DNA of 64,000 nucleotides from Begonia masoniana (taxonomy: Eukaryota; Streptophyta; Magnoliopsida; Cucurbitales; Begoniaceae), in NCBI GenBank assembly GCA_022432975.1, contig CM039508.1, positions 14,755,549-14,819,548 on the forward strand, given 5' to 3'. The notes below the pieces were generated by a model. It had not been told where the DNA came from, did no database searches, and worked only from the letters and a program-made list of their open reading frames with translations. This document shows, one piece after another, positions 22,439 through 34,000 of the stretch. The translations under genes were made by a program, and so were the position numbers. Numbering within the stretch: the stretch's first letter is position 1; every line of letters starts with the position of its first letter.

Positions 22439-23546
22439 AAAAGCCTTTAATTCAGAGAAAATCCAGTGAATTGATTTTACGAATACTTATCATATTATTT
22501 ATCATATCAATATTCTTTAGTTGAACATTTATCTATAAATCGAAAACTCTAATTTGTTAAACTACCTCTCTCGAGTGTCAAGCTAACATTAAATCCTAAA
22601 ATCAAAATTTCAATATCTCTATAAAATTTATTCTTTCAGTTATTCAATAATATACATTGATTTTCTATTTGATTTCACAAAACTCTAACGCTCTCGAGCT
22701 ATTAAAATTTTATGTTGTAATATTCAGGTCGTATTCAGAATTAACTCTTTCGAGTGTCAAACCCTAAATATAGAATCATTCAATATGTGTCTAGCAAATT
22801 GAAAGTATTAATAACAGAATATCACAAATAAATAATAAATTCAGCTAACGGAATAATCTGTCATCAAAATAGTATTTTAAATAAACGATTCATTTCTCCT
22901 CCAGAGAGAGAGAGTGTTAATTCAACATAATTAAATAAAAAATAGAAGAAAAAGTGTTGAACATAATAATATCAAAGAAAAGAAAGAAGTAGAAGAGTAA
23001 AATTCATCTCTGATGTCACCATAATGGTGTAACACGTGTGTTGGTCTCCTCATCCGGGGTTGAAAATCGTCTTTGATATCTTTCCAAAATATGTATCAAG
23101 GCTGCTAAAGGTCCTTTCTTTCCTCAAATAATGTTGTATTTAAAGATTCTCAATTAGGATTTTCATAATCACCAAAAAAAACTTTCAAAACGCATAGAAT
23201 TTTGCACTTTTGTTAAGGTGATCTAGGTCGGGGCCGTGACTCAGGATTCTTGGGGCACGGCTTAGACCCTTTTTCTATGTTGGAGCTGCGGCTTAGAATT
23301 ATGGGGTCGCGGCTCAGAAGCTGTTTTGACACCGATTATTTTCTCATCTTTAAGCAGCGGCTCGGGCCTCTTTGGGCAGCGACTCAACTTGAAAATTAAT
23401 CATTTTTCATCTTTATTTACTCTATTTGATTGCTTACCTGCATAATAACCTGGAATAGATTAAAAGTACTAAAAGCTCGAGGATAAGCATCAAATTTTGC
23501 TTAGAATGATTAGAATAGCTCTAAATTTTATAGAGTTATCAATATG

Positions 23547-25516
23547 CAACTGATTATGCATTTTACGTGTCTTTGGCTCCACATGTTTTGTTCTTTACCC
23601 TCGTATTGAACGTGACAAATTGTTTTCACAATCCATTATTTGTGTTTTTCTAAGTTATGACACGATTCAAAAATGATATCGTTGTTTTGATCTAATCAAT
23701 CAAAAATTATGTTACTAGTCATGTTGTATTTCTTGAACATGTTCTTTTTTTCTATTTCTACCACTATTCGTAATATGAATTCTTCTGATCTGATTCGTAT
23801 TGATCTTTTTACTCTTGATAATGATGGTCTTTCACCTCATGTTTCCCTTTCACATGCTTCTATTTCTGATCAGTTTCTTGCAGAGTTCCAGCTAATACAT
23901 TAGCAAATTTTTGTACTTTGATTCCTCAAACTTCTAATGATATCTCTCTTCCTATTGTTGTAACATCACCTCATCCAATTGTGCCCCTCCATGTCATTCT
24001 ACTTGAATTCATAAGTTCACTAAACTATTAGATTTTGTTAACTCTTGTTATTCTAGATCTTTTGTCTCCTTTGTAGCTTCTATTCGCCGTCAATATGAGT
24101 CTGTGTCACATAAGGAGGCAGTTATTGACCCTCTTTGGCATATGGTTAAAGAAGTCATTGTTTTGCATCAAACACATTCTTGGGACTTGGTACCCCTACA
24201 ACAAATAAGCGTGCAATTGTCTCTCGTTGGGTTTATCACATTAAAATTAGTTTGATGGAACTATTGGAAGATACAAAGTACGATTGGTTGCCAAATAATA
24301 CTCTCAAGAGAATGGTATGAATTATGAGGATACTTTTGCTCCTATTACAAAAATGACTACTGTTTGAACACTTATTGTTGTAGCATTCAATCGTCGACGA
24401 CGTATGGCTCAAATGGAAATCTTCAAGAAGAAGGCAACATGATACTCCTCTTGGTATTTCCCATCAAACTAGTGAAGTTTGCAAATTTCAAAAAGATCTT
24501 GATGGTTTCAAACAAACAACTCAAGCTTGGTTTGAGAAGTTTTCTACAATAATTATTTCACTTGGTTGCAATGCTAGCCACCATGACTCGTCCTTATTTG
24601 TGAAATGTACTTCTATTGATCGTATCTTATTTTCTTTATATGTTGATGATATAACTATTGTTGGTGATGATGTTGATAGAATTGTTGTACTAATGTCAGA
24701 GTTGGCTCAATGTTTGGCCATGAAAGATTTAGTGACTCTAAGTTACTTTCAGGGAATTGAAGTTGCATCTTCCCAAAATGGTTATCTTCTTTCTCAGTGT
24801 AAATATATAACTGATATTTTTTCACGTGCTCGTCTTACAAAAAAAAATTGTTGATACACCTATTGAGGTCAGTCCTTAGTATTTCGTCACTTATGTTTCA
24901 TATCCAAGCTTATATCGTACTATTGTTGGTTACTTAGTTTATCTCACTATCAATGATCCAAACATTGCATATGTTGTCCACATCATCAGTCAGTTTGTTA
25001 CCTCACCTACAGTAGTTTATTAGGCTACGGTTATTCACATTTTTAGGTATCTTCAAGGCACTCAATTTAGAGTCCTCTCTTTCATCTACTTCTTCTTTAT
25101 AGATACATACATACTTTGATTCTGATTGGGCTGGTAATCATACAAATGGCAAGTCCACTAGTAGATTTTGTATCTTTCTATGAGATTTTCTTATCTCTTG
25201 GAAAAGCAAGAAGCATAATAGTGTTACTAGGTCTTCTACAGAATCGGAGTATCGTGTTATGGTTTATGCTTGTTGTGAGATAATTTGGCTACATTGATTG
25301 CCTGCAGAGTTTTTTATTGATCGACTTACTCTATTTTATTATAACAATCACAGTGCAATTCAATGTAATTCAATTTTTCATGAACAAATCATACATATTG
25401 AAACTAATTGTCACATCGTTCGACTTGATTATCAGGCTAATATGATCAAGCTTCCCTATGTTCTCTCTACCATGCAAATTGATGATTTGTTTACAAAATT
25501 GCATTTGACTTCATAG
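23547..25516 (+). pseudogene. Copia A pol: integrase C-terminus, reverse transcriptase, RNase H (decayed)
   Basis: Recognisable pieces on the + strand, in shifting frames: RVFGSTCFVLYPRIERDKL (integrase end, from about 23564), a proline/threonine-type linker, SIRRQYESVSHKEAVIDPLW (RT start, about 24090), ENGMNYEDTFAPITKMT, SLYVDDITIVGDD (RT active site, 24636-24674), and DSDWAGNHTNGKSTSRF with STESEYR (RNase H, 25108-25255). The last open frame ends at 25516 with DDLFTKLHLTS, a normal copia C-terminus. Multiple stops and frameshifts make it non-functional. The YVDD residues are intact. Confidence 0.85.
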
Positions 25517-25582
25517 TTTTGTGATTTTTTTTTTTTTTTTTTTTTTGCAAACTACCGATGCTTAGTGCAATTGCATCTTGAA

Positions 25583-25743
25583 TTTGAGGGAGGATATCAA
25601 ATAATAACTATATATCTTCTATTAGTAAGGGTAGTATAGTCTTTTACTTTTGTCTTTAGGGTTGACGTTATATATATTTATTTTCAATTGTCTTTCATTA
25701 TTCTATTGATTCAATGAAAAACTCCAGCAAATCTGTTTCTACA
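25583..25743 (+). repeat. Copia A polypurine tract and short 3' LTR
   Basis: TTGAGGGAGGA (25584-25594) precedes an LTR of about 149 bp. The LTR starts TATCAAATAATAAC (expected TG changed to TA) and ends CTGTTTCTACA at 25743. The length suits small copia LTRs. No second copy remains in the window to confirm it. Confidence 0.6.
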
Positions 25744-26184
25744 ATTTAGTTTCTTATACTTAACCTATAACCTCCAAATTTCTTAGTAAACACAAGAACA
25801 CTTGTATGTAATATATATTGGAATTTTATGTGACTAAGTTTTAAAAGCTAATTCCCTCTCAAAAATTTAGCCGGAGATTTTGATCGGTTTGTCGAGTAAA
25901 GTGATTCAAATCTCTAATCGTTCATGTCTAATGGTTCATGTACCTCCGCCCTTCACGGCAGTTGGGACAAAGCATCAACCAGATTACATCATCTAAATTT
26001 GACTTTATCATTGATCACAACACGTTTATTGTATTCTTTATTTATTCCCTTCTTACTCGGCTTTCATTGGATAATGGGTTGTCCATGTGACCCATTCACA
26101 TGTCCAAACTTAGGCATTTTGATTGAACTCATGAAAAAGAACAGAATATAAAAGTATTATCGTCTCAGAGAGAGAGAGGGGGCA

Positions 26185-26420
26185 CATTTTCATCGGAAGT
26201 TCTTTGTCATTTCCTAAGTGATTCTTCAAAACAAGTGGAGAGAGATACGTTTTCCTCATACTTAGTTGAAGTTCTTGTCATTTCCTATGTCACTGCATTA
26301 ATATATAAATATAAATATTTATATATAAATATATAGAGAGAGATAGAGAAAGAGAGAGAGGGAGAGATTTGCCATATTCATCGGAAGTTCTTGTAATATC
26401 CTATGTGATTTGCTTCCAAA
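26185..26420. repeat. Three diverged copies of a CGGAAGTTCTTGTCATTTCC unit
   Basis: Related units start near 26193, 26266 and 26379, each with GAAGTTCTTGTCATTTCCTA or a close variant, separated by GA-rich microsatellite. This looks like local tandem duplication. No coding function is visible. Confidence 0.6.
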
Positions 26421-27269
26421 CTTCTTGAAAAAGGTTCAGAAATCTTAAATTTTCATGTCATTGGTTAAAAGAATAATTTCATTAATTGTATTATGTCGTC
26501 ATAAAACTTAATACGACAAACTATTTTCATTTTTTTTTTTAAATTTAGCCCATAATTTAAGATAATAATTGTTTATTCATTTTAATTATAAAATTTTGGT
26601 CATTGTCAGCTACCCAAGATTTTACAATAGAATAATACTAGGTTTACCTTCTAATTTATCGTGCCAATCATTAATGGGTAATTAATATTTTATTTAAATA
26701 TTTATAATTTATTTTAATTATTTTATCAACTAATAAGTTAAAAAAAGAAAAACAAACGTATTCTTATACCAAACTAAAAAGAAGCATTTGTGGGAAAAAA
26801 AAAAAAAAAAAAGAGAAAGAGATGGAAAAAAGGAAGAGAAAAGAGTAGTTGACAGTTTAGTTCAATAGGCTTTGTGCACGCCTTGTAGCCTATCCAAGTA
26901 ACAACCCTAAAGCACTTGAACCCCACTTGTCCCACAATAATTCTATTTTCTTCAATTTCTTTTTTTTTTAAATTATTTTTTAAAAAATTATTATTTCACT
27001 ATATATGTTTTATTTTTTTTTTGTTAATATTTATTGAAAATTAACCAAAACTATGGATTTATAATAATGGGTAAGATTAAACTAATAATAAAAAAAACAA
27101 GGAACTATTTTGCAATTATTTTTTACTTACCAAATAAAAAAACTATTTATTTAAAATGTAAATCTTTCCCATAATTAGCTCCCAAGGAATCTAAAGCAAT
27201 TATTCTTCTTTCGTATCTTCTTTAAGCATATAAAGAATAAGATTAGGAGAAGAATCTGATTTGTCCCTC

Positions 27270-27273
27270 ATAT

Positions 27274-27309
<36 letters not shown>

Positions 27310-27420
27310 CACACATTAGTCATTTATCCTCTCTATCTTGTCGTTTACCCTATCTTTCTTAGTCATTTATCCTCTCTCTCTCTAACTTGTCGTTTACCCT
27401 CCCTCTCTCTCTCTCTCTAA
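27270..27420. repeat. CT microsatellite and 2-copy tandem unit
   Basis: A (CT)n run of about 14 units is followed by two copies of a 55-60 bp unit with AGTCATTTATCCTCTCT and CTTGTCGTTTACCCT, then more CT repeats. Confidence 0.7.
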
Positions 27421-27944
27421 AGGCATCCATGATGGACCACATTAAATTAAATCGTCTATCTTATTGGTTTTCGAATCTACTTACATTTTTCCAGCAGAAA
27501 CCTTATGTTATCTACATAATATCATAATGACATATTTGAGAAATTTTACAGCAATGTATTCATAGCTGTTGCATGACAATTCTTTATCTATTTCTACTAA
27601 AATTAAGTCACGATTTCCAAATCTAAATACTTGGGCTTAGCCAACTATGAACAAGGACAAAGATGAGTCATATATCTATCAACGATACTATGATGACACA
27701 CTTGCATGTCTCCTAACCATGGAAGTAAGGTTTTGGTCTTTTCTTCACCAAAGTTTGGAACATATTGATTCTTTAGGATCATTGATTGTTGTTGATGATA
27801 GTGATGTTTTAATTGAGATTCTTCTAGATATTTTATTTTATGATAAAAAATATATGTTAAAGTTCTTCAAGTAAACTTGCATGAAAATGTTTAGTTTTAT
27901 TTAAGAATGGTAGATGTTTTGTAGATGAATATTACCATTAAAAT

Positions 27945-28215
27945 ATTTTGGTAAATATTTGTATAGGAGCAAGATTGATGATAACTTTTGTAGAGTTCCG
28001 CTCCCATCATAAAGATATTGTTTAGCTAATTTGTAAAAATTCATTCATCTATTACGATATTGTCTGATTGAATTTTGATAAATATTTATATATGAGCAAA
28101 ATTCGAGAGTAACTTTTGTGGAGTTCTGCTCTCGTCATAAAGATATTGTTTAGTTTAGGTTAAAACAAGAAATTTGTAAAAATTCATTCATCTATTACGA
28201 TATTGTCTGCTTGAA
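27945..28215. repeat. Tandem duplication, unit about 125 bp
   Basis: Two copies share GAGCAA..., TAACTTTTGT, GAGTTC, CATAAAGATATTGTTTAG and AAAATTCATTCATCTATTAC followed by GATATTGTCTG. The second copy has an extra GTTTAGGTTAAAACAAG stretch. The copies differ by a few percent. Confidence 0.75.
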
Positions 28216-30336
28216 CTCTACACAAATTTGTTATTAAGTTGTATCCTAAAACATATTATACTAGTTTTAAAATGAATCTTACTTATATGAATCATTCAAT
28301 TCACTACACTCAAACGACGTGAAATTATGCAGCCCCTATATGAGAGACCTAATAAAGAAAACAACTAATAATGTCATTATTAATATTATTATTTAGATTT
28401 TTTGCGACAAAATAAACTTTTAATATATTAACAGTTAACGCCTTACTATTGGAATTTTCGTTGAAAATCGTTGCAGGCACCCACAACAAAAGCCCGATGG
28501 ATTCTACAGAAGCCCCAAACCAATGCAATGTTCTTCAACTTAAATTGAGGATGTCTAAACGTGAAGGTTTGACTTCTAGCAATGGATACCCAGATAAACC
28601 TGGAAAAGTCTAGTCCAAAGTTACTATTTTTCAAAGTTCATATTGTGAAAACTTTGAGACACATGCGGACTCCAACAGAGTCTTACGATTGGCCAAACAC
28701 TTGTTAATGGTATGGTCTAAATAGCACATGATTGATACGTTAAGGTTTGTTTTGTCTGAATGATTGTGCGCATTGTACATGATTAGGAATCAAACCCCGC
28801 AATTCGGTTTTTAGCTTCATTCCACCCTTTGTTTTGAAACTCCATGAGTCCAATATCTTGAGTTTTATTTTTGATGTCAACGATAATTTCATCCGTGAAA
28901 GTTTTGCCTTTATGAAATAGCAACTAAGTTAAAAAAAAAAAAAATCAATTTTTTAGTTTGATTTGTTGTTGTGGCAGGCATATCTACGTTTTTTTACAAA
29001 AGCCGCGATGTTTTAACATTTATCGCATACGTTCATCCGAGATTTGTTTTGCCTGAAAAGTAATTTAATATAATTCGAATTTCATATGGGCCTAAACTCA
29101 AAAATATTAAATGCATTTTACCCATTTTTTTCAAAAATCATCGATTGACGTAATATCTAAAAAATTATAGAAATAAAGAAATACAAAAAATAATAATAAT
29201 AATAATAAAATATTATAGGAAGACTTTATTCATTTGTTTAGTTTTCTTGGTTCGAGTCTCGAGATATTGTGATTAAGTTTAATATTATTTAATTATATGA
29301 TTTAGTTGATGAGGACCATTCATCCTTGTCTACATTTAATTCAATAATTAACAAATATTTGGTGAGAACATAATACTTAACACTTAAAAAATAAAATAAT
29401 AAATTAAATAATTTAAAAAACTAGCTAAAAAATTAAATTTAACTCATGTCCAAATTCAATGTATGCATCGTATTGTACGTACGACGAAATAACTTCGGTT
29501 TACTCTCTAATTCTAAACTCTATTATTACCTATTGATGCGGCGTTTTCATAACACTTATAATTATATAATAATTAAGATAAATTATAAATATTTAAATAA
29601 AATATTAATTGTACAATGAACGACGTGTCAAAATTTAAGTGTAGAATATACAATTAAAAAGTGCCAAATCAATATGAATAAATTAAATAGACGAAAAATA
29701 AAATAAATTATTATATCCTGATACATTTACTCGAATAAAATAAATAAATAATATATTAATTATATTTTTTTTAAAAAAAGAAGTGGACCAATGGAATCTC
29801 TCTAATTTTGTGGGATTGCTAATGTTTCAGTATCCAATTCCTTCTCATCTTCCAATTTAATTATGATATCCTCTCAACTCCACGTTGTTCTAATCAATCA
29901 AAAATTTTATATTTTTTAATCATAAAGAATTATTTTTTTATAAAAATAAAAAATAATTAGTGTAATTTTTCTTTTCAAAAGTGTCTTGATTTTAAAATTT
30001 CTATTTATTATAAAATGATTAATTTTTTGCTTTTTTTAAAAGACGATTTTATTTTTTTTAAATAAAAATATTTTTAAGTTTTGATGAAATAATAAGGGTT
30101 TATTATTTAAATAAAAACAACTAAAATTTGAAAATTGGTTGTAATAAAATGTAAAAAAAAAAAAAAAAAAACACAAGATTTATTTATCTTTCATGAATTT
30201 GTAAAATCAAATCGTAAGATAACTTCCACAATAAGTAAAAAAATTGTGGAGATGAAACAATTGGGCATGAGTAGAACGATTGGGCCAAACCAAACCCACT
30301 TTGGTTCATAAATGTTATATATAATGCATATGTTTT

Positions 30337-30482
30337 ATAGCAACACTCTTTTTGTTCTCTACTTTTACTTCTTAATTTTTATCTCATAACATATCATTCA
30401 TTTATTGGTATAATTAATTATATCAATTAATGAGTGTCACCTCAATAGGTAAAAATTATAAAATAAATATAGCATTACTCAT
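30337..30482. repeat. Possible MITE, about 145 bp
   Basis: AT-rich and partly palindromic (centre TATAATTAATTATA near 30408-30424), with imperfectly inverted ends and a TAGCATTACTC-like right end resembling the MITE ends near the H+-ATPase gene. The boundaries are uncertain. Confidence 0.35.
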
Positions 30483-31044
30483 TTCTCAAAGTTCACTAAT
30501 CAAAAAATAATAAGATAAATTCGTCAATAGACTCACAACATCTTGATTTTGGCCAAGAATTGTAATGAACGAGAAGGTTTTTGTCAACTCTGTGTTGAGG
30601 ACCGTTTGACCGATCAACTTTCTGCACAATTCATGGTTTAGGAGCTCAATGGTTAGTATATTGAACTTTATTTAAAAAATTTCATGATGTATTAAGTACA
30701 CCTCTTAGACTAATTAAATTGTCTACAGTTTCAGTCGTCGAAAAAAAAAAGTTGATTTTAGTAATTTTCAAAGGCTATGTAACATCACTTATGTGTATTA
30801 ATAGTGAGGGTTAAGCAGGCAAAGCCATATATAAGCATCCTTTCCAAGTAAGTTGAAATACACACGAAAGGAATAGTAAAGCATAGACTAGGACTTCTCT
30901 CCATCTAAGATGACCCATTAACTAGACTCTCTCTCTCTATATATATTTATCTTCTGTCTCTCTCCTCCTCTCTACCTCTTCACTCCATTTTCATGATTTA
31001 GGCTGTTAGATAGGTTATTGAACCTCAACTCATTTGGCAAATCT

Positions 31045-34000
31045 TCACACTGTATAATGTTGCTGAATTGTGTCGATATCGAGTCCTTTCAGCTTCACGA
31101 CCGATTCTACGTGGCCCTTCAGCGTAAGAAGCTCCCGGAGCCTGAAACGATAAAATTTTGCATTCTCAACATCACAAAAGTGATTAAACAATTTTAATAT
31201 TTAGCATCAGACAAGAAAAAACACCGAGAATAAATCGCATACACAAGTCTTGCTACAGGGCTACACATCGATTTGGTATGAATTTCAAGATGTGATTGAC
31301 CTTTTCCTTACTCTAGAGCTAAATGATCTACTTTCTTTACAAGTAAACAACATTGAAAGATATATTTGATTTGACAAAATATAAGAGGGAAACTTTAAAC
31401 CAAGTGTTTTCTTCTTGAAAAGGATTCTTCCTCTGTCTTTCTTTCTTGTATCTCTTTCTTTCAATGTGATTCGTTTTTTTTTTTATCAAAAACAAAAGAA
31501 CATATAGAGGGAAGGGCATCTTACCTTGCAACTTCGGCTCGTCTCTTTGCCTGCTCGGCAATCTCCGATAGGTCTCTGTAATTGCTCCTTTCGGAAACAT
31601 TACTCGATCCTGGAGGTTGGAGTCCATGGAGAGTTCTTTGAGCCAGAGCCCATTGTGCTTCTCTTTCTTCCCTTCCATAATTCTTCTTGGTTGTGAAGGC
31701 AGTCTGTTGAAAGAGAGTAATTTAGTTGAGAAAATATATAGACGGCTAACCAAGTTTATAATATTTTCTTTACCTTGTTCTCCAGCATGTTAAGCCAAGC
31801 CTTTCCACTTAAGATATAGCGGATCGCAAATTTCATTAGGTCAAGCGGGACATAAAATACGAGACTATATATCCAAATGACACCTGCCCATCCCCATCCA
31901 CAACCCTTTATCCTAGCGAAACCCCAGTTGGCGTAAACTGCTATGATAGTTGCGACCTGGAAACCCATAAACTCATTGGGATTATGGTGCATTTTGCAAA
32001 TGAAAGAGTTAACCCAGAAAAACAAAACCAAAAGGGTATGTGTGGCCAATGAAATAGCTAATTCCAAAGATTAAAAGTACACATTTTCAAATAATAGGTA
32101 AGACAAATATGAAATAATGATTTGTATACTAAAATTTCATTCGCCTTACCAGTTGCGCAATCAGAAAAGCGCTCATAAGCAGCATGCCTGGACGTTCGAT
32201 ATACGACCAGCTTCGTGACCTGGTTACAAATATCAGCGCCTGGCTGACAATACTCACTTGTAAGTATAGAGCAGCCATCATTTCTTCATCACTATTCCTA
32301 ATAGACCTTACACCAAATTTTTCCTATGTAAAGGAAAAAAAAAACCAACTTATTAAGATAAAATTAAAGTGTAATGTGTAAGAACATGTCAATATTAAAA
32401 AATATTTTAAAAAGAAATTACAGTGAAAAAATCCGTGTCTCTCATTAACCAGAAGAACACTACAGTCATTATAGCCAGGTAACCTCCGAGCACGACCCCA
32501 GTAGCGAATATCTCTTTAAGTTTCCAACTATCAGGCATTGGAGATGGCTTCACTCTATCCTTTGAAATTGTCATGATTGTACCTTTGTTGAATTTTAACA
32601 GCCTTGATTAGTACTTATTGTTACCATGGTTGCAAAAATAGAAGCAATGATAATTAATTTATCTCACCGTCGTTCAAAATGGCGATAATCAAAACCATGA
32701 ACGGAGAGAAGTCGAATTTCCATATTAACGCAATAAGCATGAAACCAAGCTATAAGATTGACAAACGAAAAGATGTTATAATACATGAACAAAAAATATG
32801 GAAAGTACAAGAGTTCTAAGAAATCATGTCTACGTACCACAATTCGAATGGTAATAGAAACTGCATAAATCTGTCAAAAATAGTGAAAAAAGAAGAAAAT
32901 GCAATCCAATCAGATGCAAGAAAAAGATTCGAACGAATTTAATAGAAGAAAATAAGTCGAACTAACTGTATAGTTTTTCATTCTCTGGAAAATAGCTCTA
33001 CTAGTAAGCACTGCACTAATGATGACACTGAGGCCAGGTTCAGTGAGAACAATGTCGGAAGCCCCTCGTGCAGCATCAGTGGCATCTGCCACTGCAATTC
33101 CAATATCTGCCTTCTTTAAAGCGGGTGCGTCATTTACACCATCTCCTGTCATTCCGCAAATGTGCTTCCTCTCTTGCAATTTCTTCACTATTTCATACTT
33201 GTGCTCTAAGAAAAAGAGATTACGAGTTAAGACATGATCTATTCATCTGGTATATTCTCTTCAAAAACATAAAACTACTACATATACACAGTGGGTAAAC
33301 AGGCCAAGTTACCAGGAAAAACTCCAGCAAACCCATCTGCCTTTTCAATTAACTCTTCTACTGGAAGGCCAGCAATGCTTTCATCCTTGTGCTGTCCTAA
33401 TAAGGAAGCTGATGGGTACATGTTCGTCCCCATTCCGAGTCTTCGGCCAGTCTCCTTGGCAATAGCAAGTTGATCACCTACGAATATAAAAACGAGCATA
33501 AACAACAAAAATAGAGAAGAAAAACAAAATGAAAGGAAAAAAAATTTAATTACCAGTGATCATCTTCACATTCACACCCAAATTGAGAGCTCTACGGATT
33601 GTTTCAGCACTATCATGTCTAGGAGGATCAAAAAGCGACAATAAACCAACAAACTGCCATGGTCCACCAGGGCTTTCTTTGCTCTTCTCGGGCACTTCCT
33701 GTAAATATATTTCAAAAGAAGAATTTTATGGCTTTTCCTATGTTAAATCTAGTCTAGGACACTCCTACCCAAACATAAATTACAAATACAAACCTGTCTC
33801 GCAACAGCCAATGAGCGAAGTCCACGTTCAGCATATTTATCTATGACTCCATGAACCTTCCTTTTCACATCCTCTTTGCAGTTGCAAAGACTCAATATCT
33901 ATTCGCATAAACGAATTTGATAAAAGGCAAATATTAGTTTTCTTTATACAATTACAAAATAGTTTTAAATTATGGAATACTTATAGTTATAGTTATAGAA

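Larger units (their letters stand above)
1884..23541 (-). mobile_element. Athila-like Ty3-gypsy retrotransposon, decayed, hosting four insertions
   Basis: Read on the - strand. The 5' LTR is 23541-20205, followed by a PBS complementary to the tRNA-Asp type used by Athila/Tat elements (20203-20182), gag remnants (20100-16884, interrupted), a retroviral-type protease (to about 14050), a post-pol segment, a polypurine tract (3196-3187) and the 3' LTR (3186-1884). The reverse transcriptase, RNase H and integrase regions are absent, so an internal deletion lies near 14050. TSD ATAT[A/G] flanks it inside copia A. Removing the nested blocks leaves about 6.6 kb. The LTRs differ at many sites and the frames are broken, so it is old and non-autonomous. 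Confidence 0.8.
20205..23541 (-). repeat. Athila-like 5' LTR, interrupted by a solo LTR
   Basis: The two parts, 20205-20419 and 22439-23541 (about 1.3 kb once the insert and one TSD copy are removed), match the 3' LTR at 1884-3186. On the - strand it starts TGATAACTCTAT at 23541 and ends TAGACA at 20205, just before the PBS. The right flank returns to copia A integrase. Confidence 0.85.
1700..25743 (+). mobile_element. Copia A: decayed Ty1-copia element, split by the Athila-like insertion
   Basis: The left piece (1700-1883) and right piece (23542-25743) form one copia pol when the block between them is removed. Integrase reading reaches SPFDKLYGY at the left break and resumes with the variant of RVFGSTCF at the right break. 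The flanks carry TSD copies ATATA (1879-1883) and ATATG (23542-23546). Everything 5' of the integrase core is missing, replaced by the inverted arm of the foldback. The 3' part runs through reverse transcriptase and RNase H to a polypurine tract and a short LTR. Many stops and frameshifts show it is long dead. It is the oldest layer of this cluster. Confidence 0.8.
25744..31044. other. AT-rich intergenic region
   Basis: No gene is recognised in this 5.3 kb. It holds GA/CT and AAT microsatellites (26166-26180, 26334-26366, 27278-27304, 29193-29212), small tandem repeats listed separately, and long A/T runs. A 75-codon frame (27647-27874, +) and a possible splice acceptor followed by open sequence near 28474 gave no family I know. 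The right end is the 3' flank of the H+-ATPase gene. Confidence 0.6.

Noticed and set aside
27647..27874. 75-codon open frame in AT-rich intergenic DNA
   Set aside because: No known family, no splice context that I can support, and length within chance for this region.
28474..28620. Possible exon after a TTGCAG acceptor
   Set aside because: Open for a short stretch, but the translation matches no family I recognise and no donor or neighbouring exon is clear.
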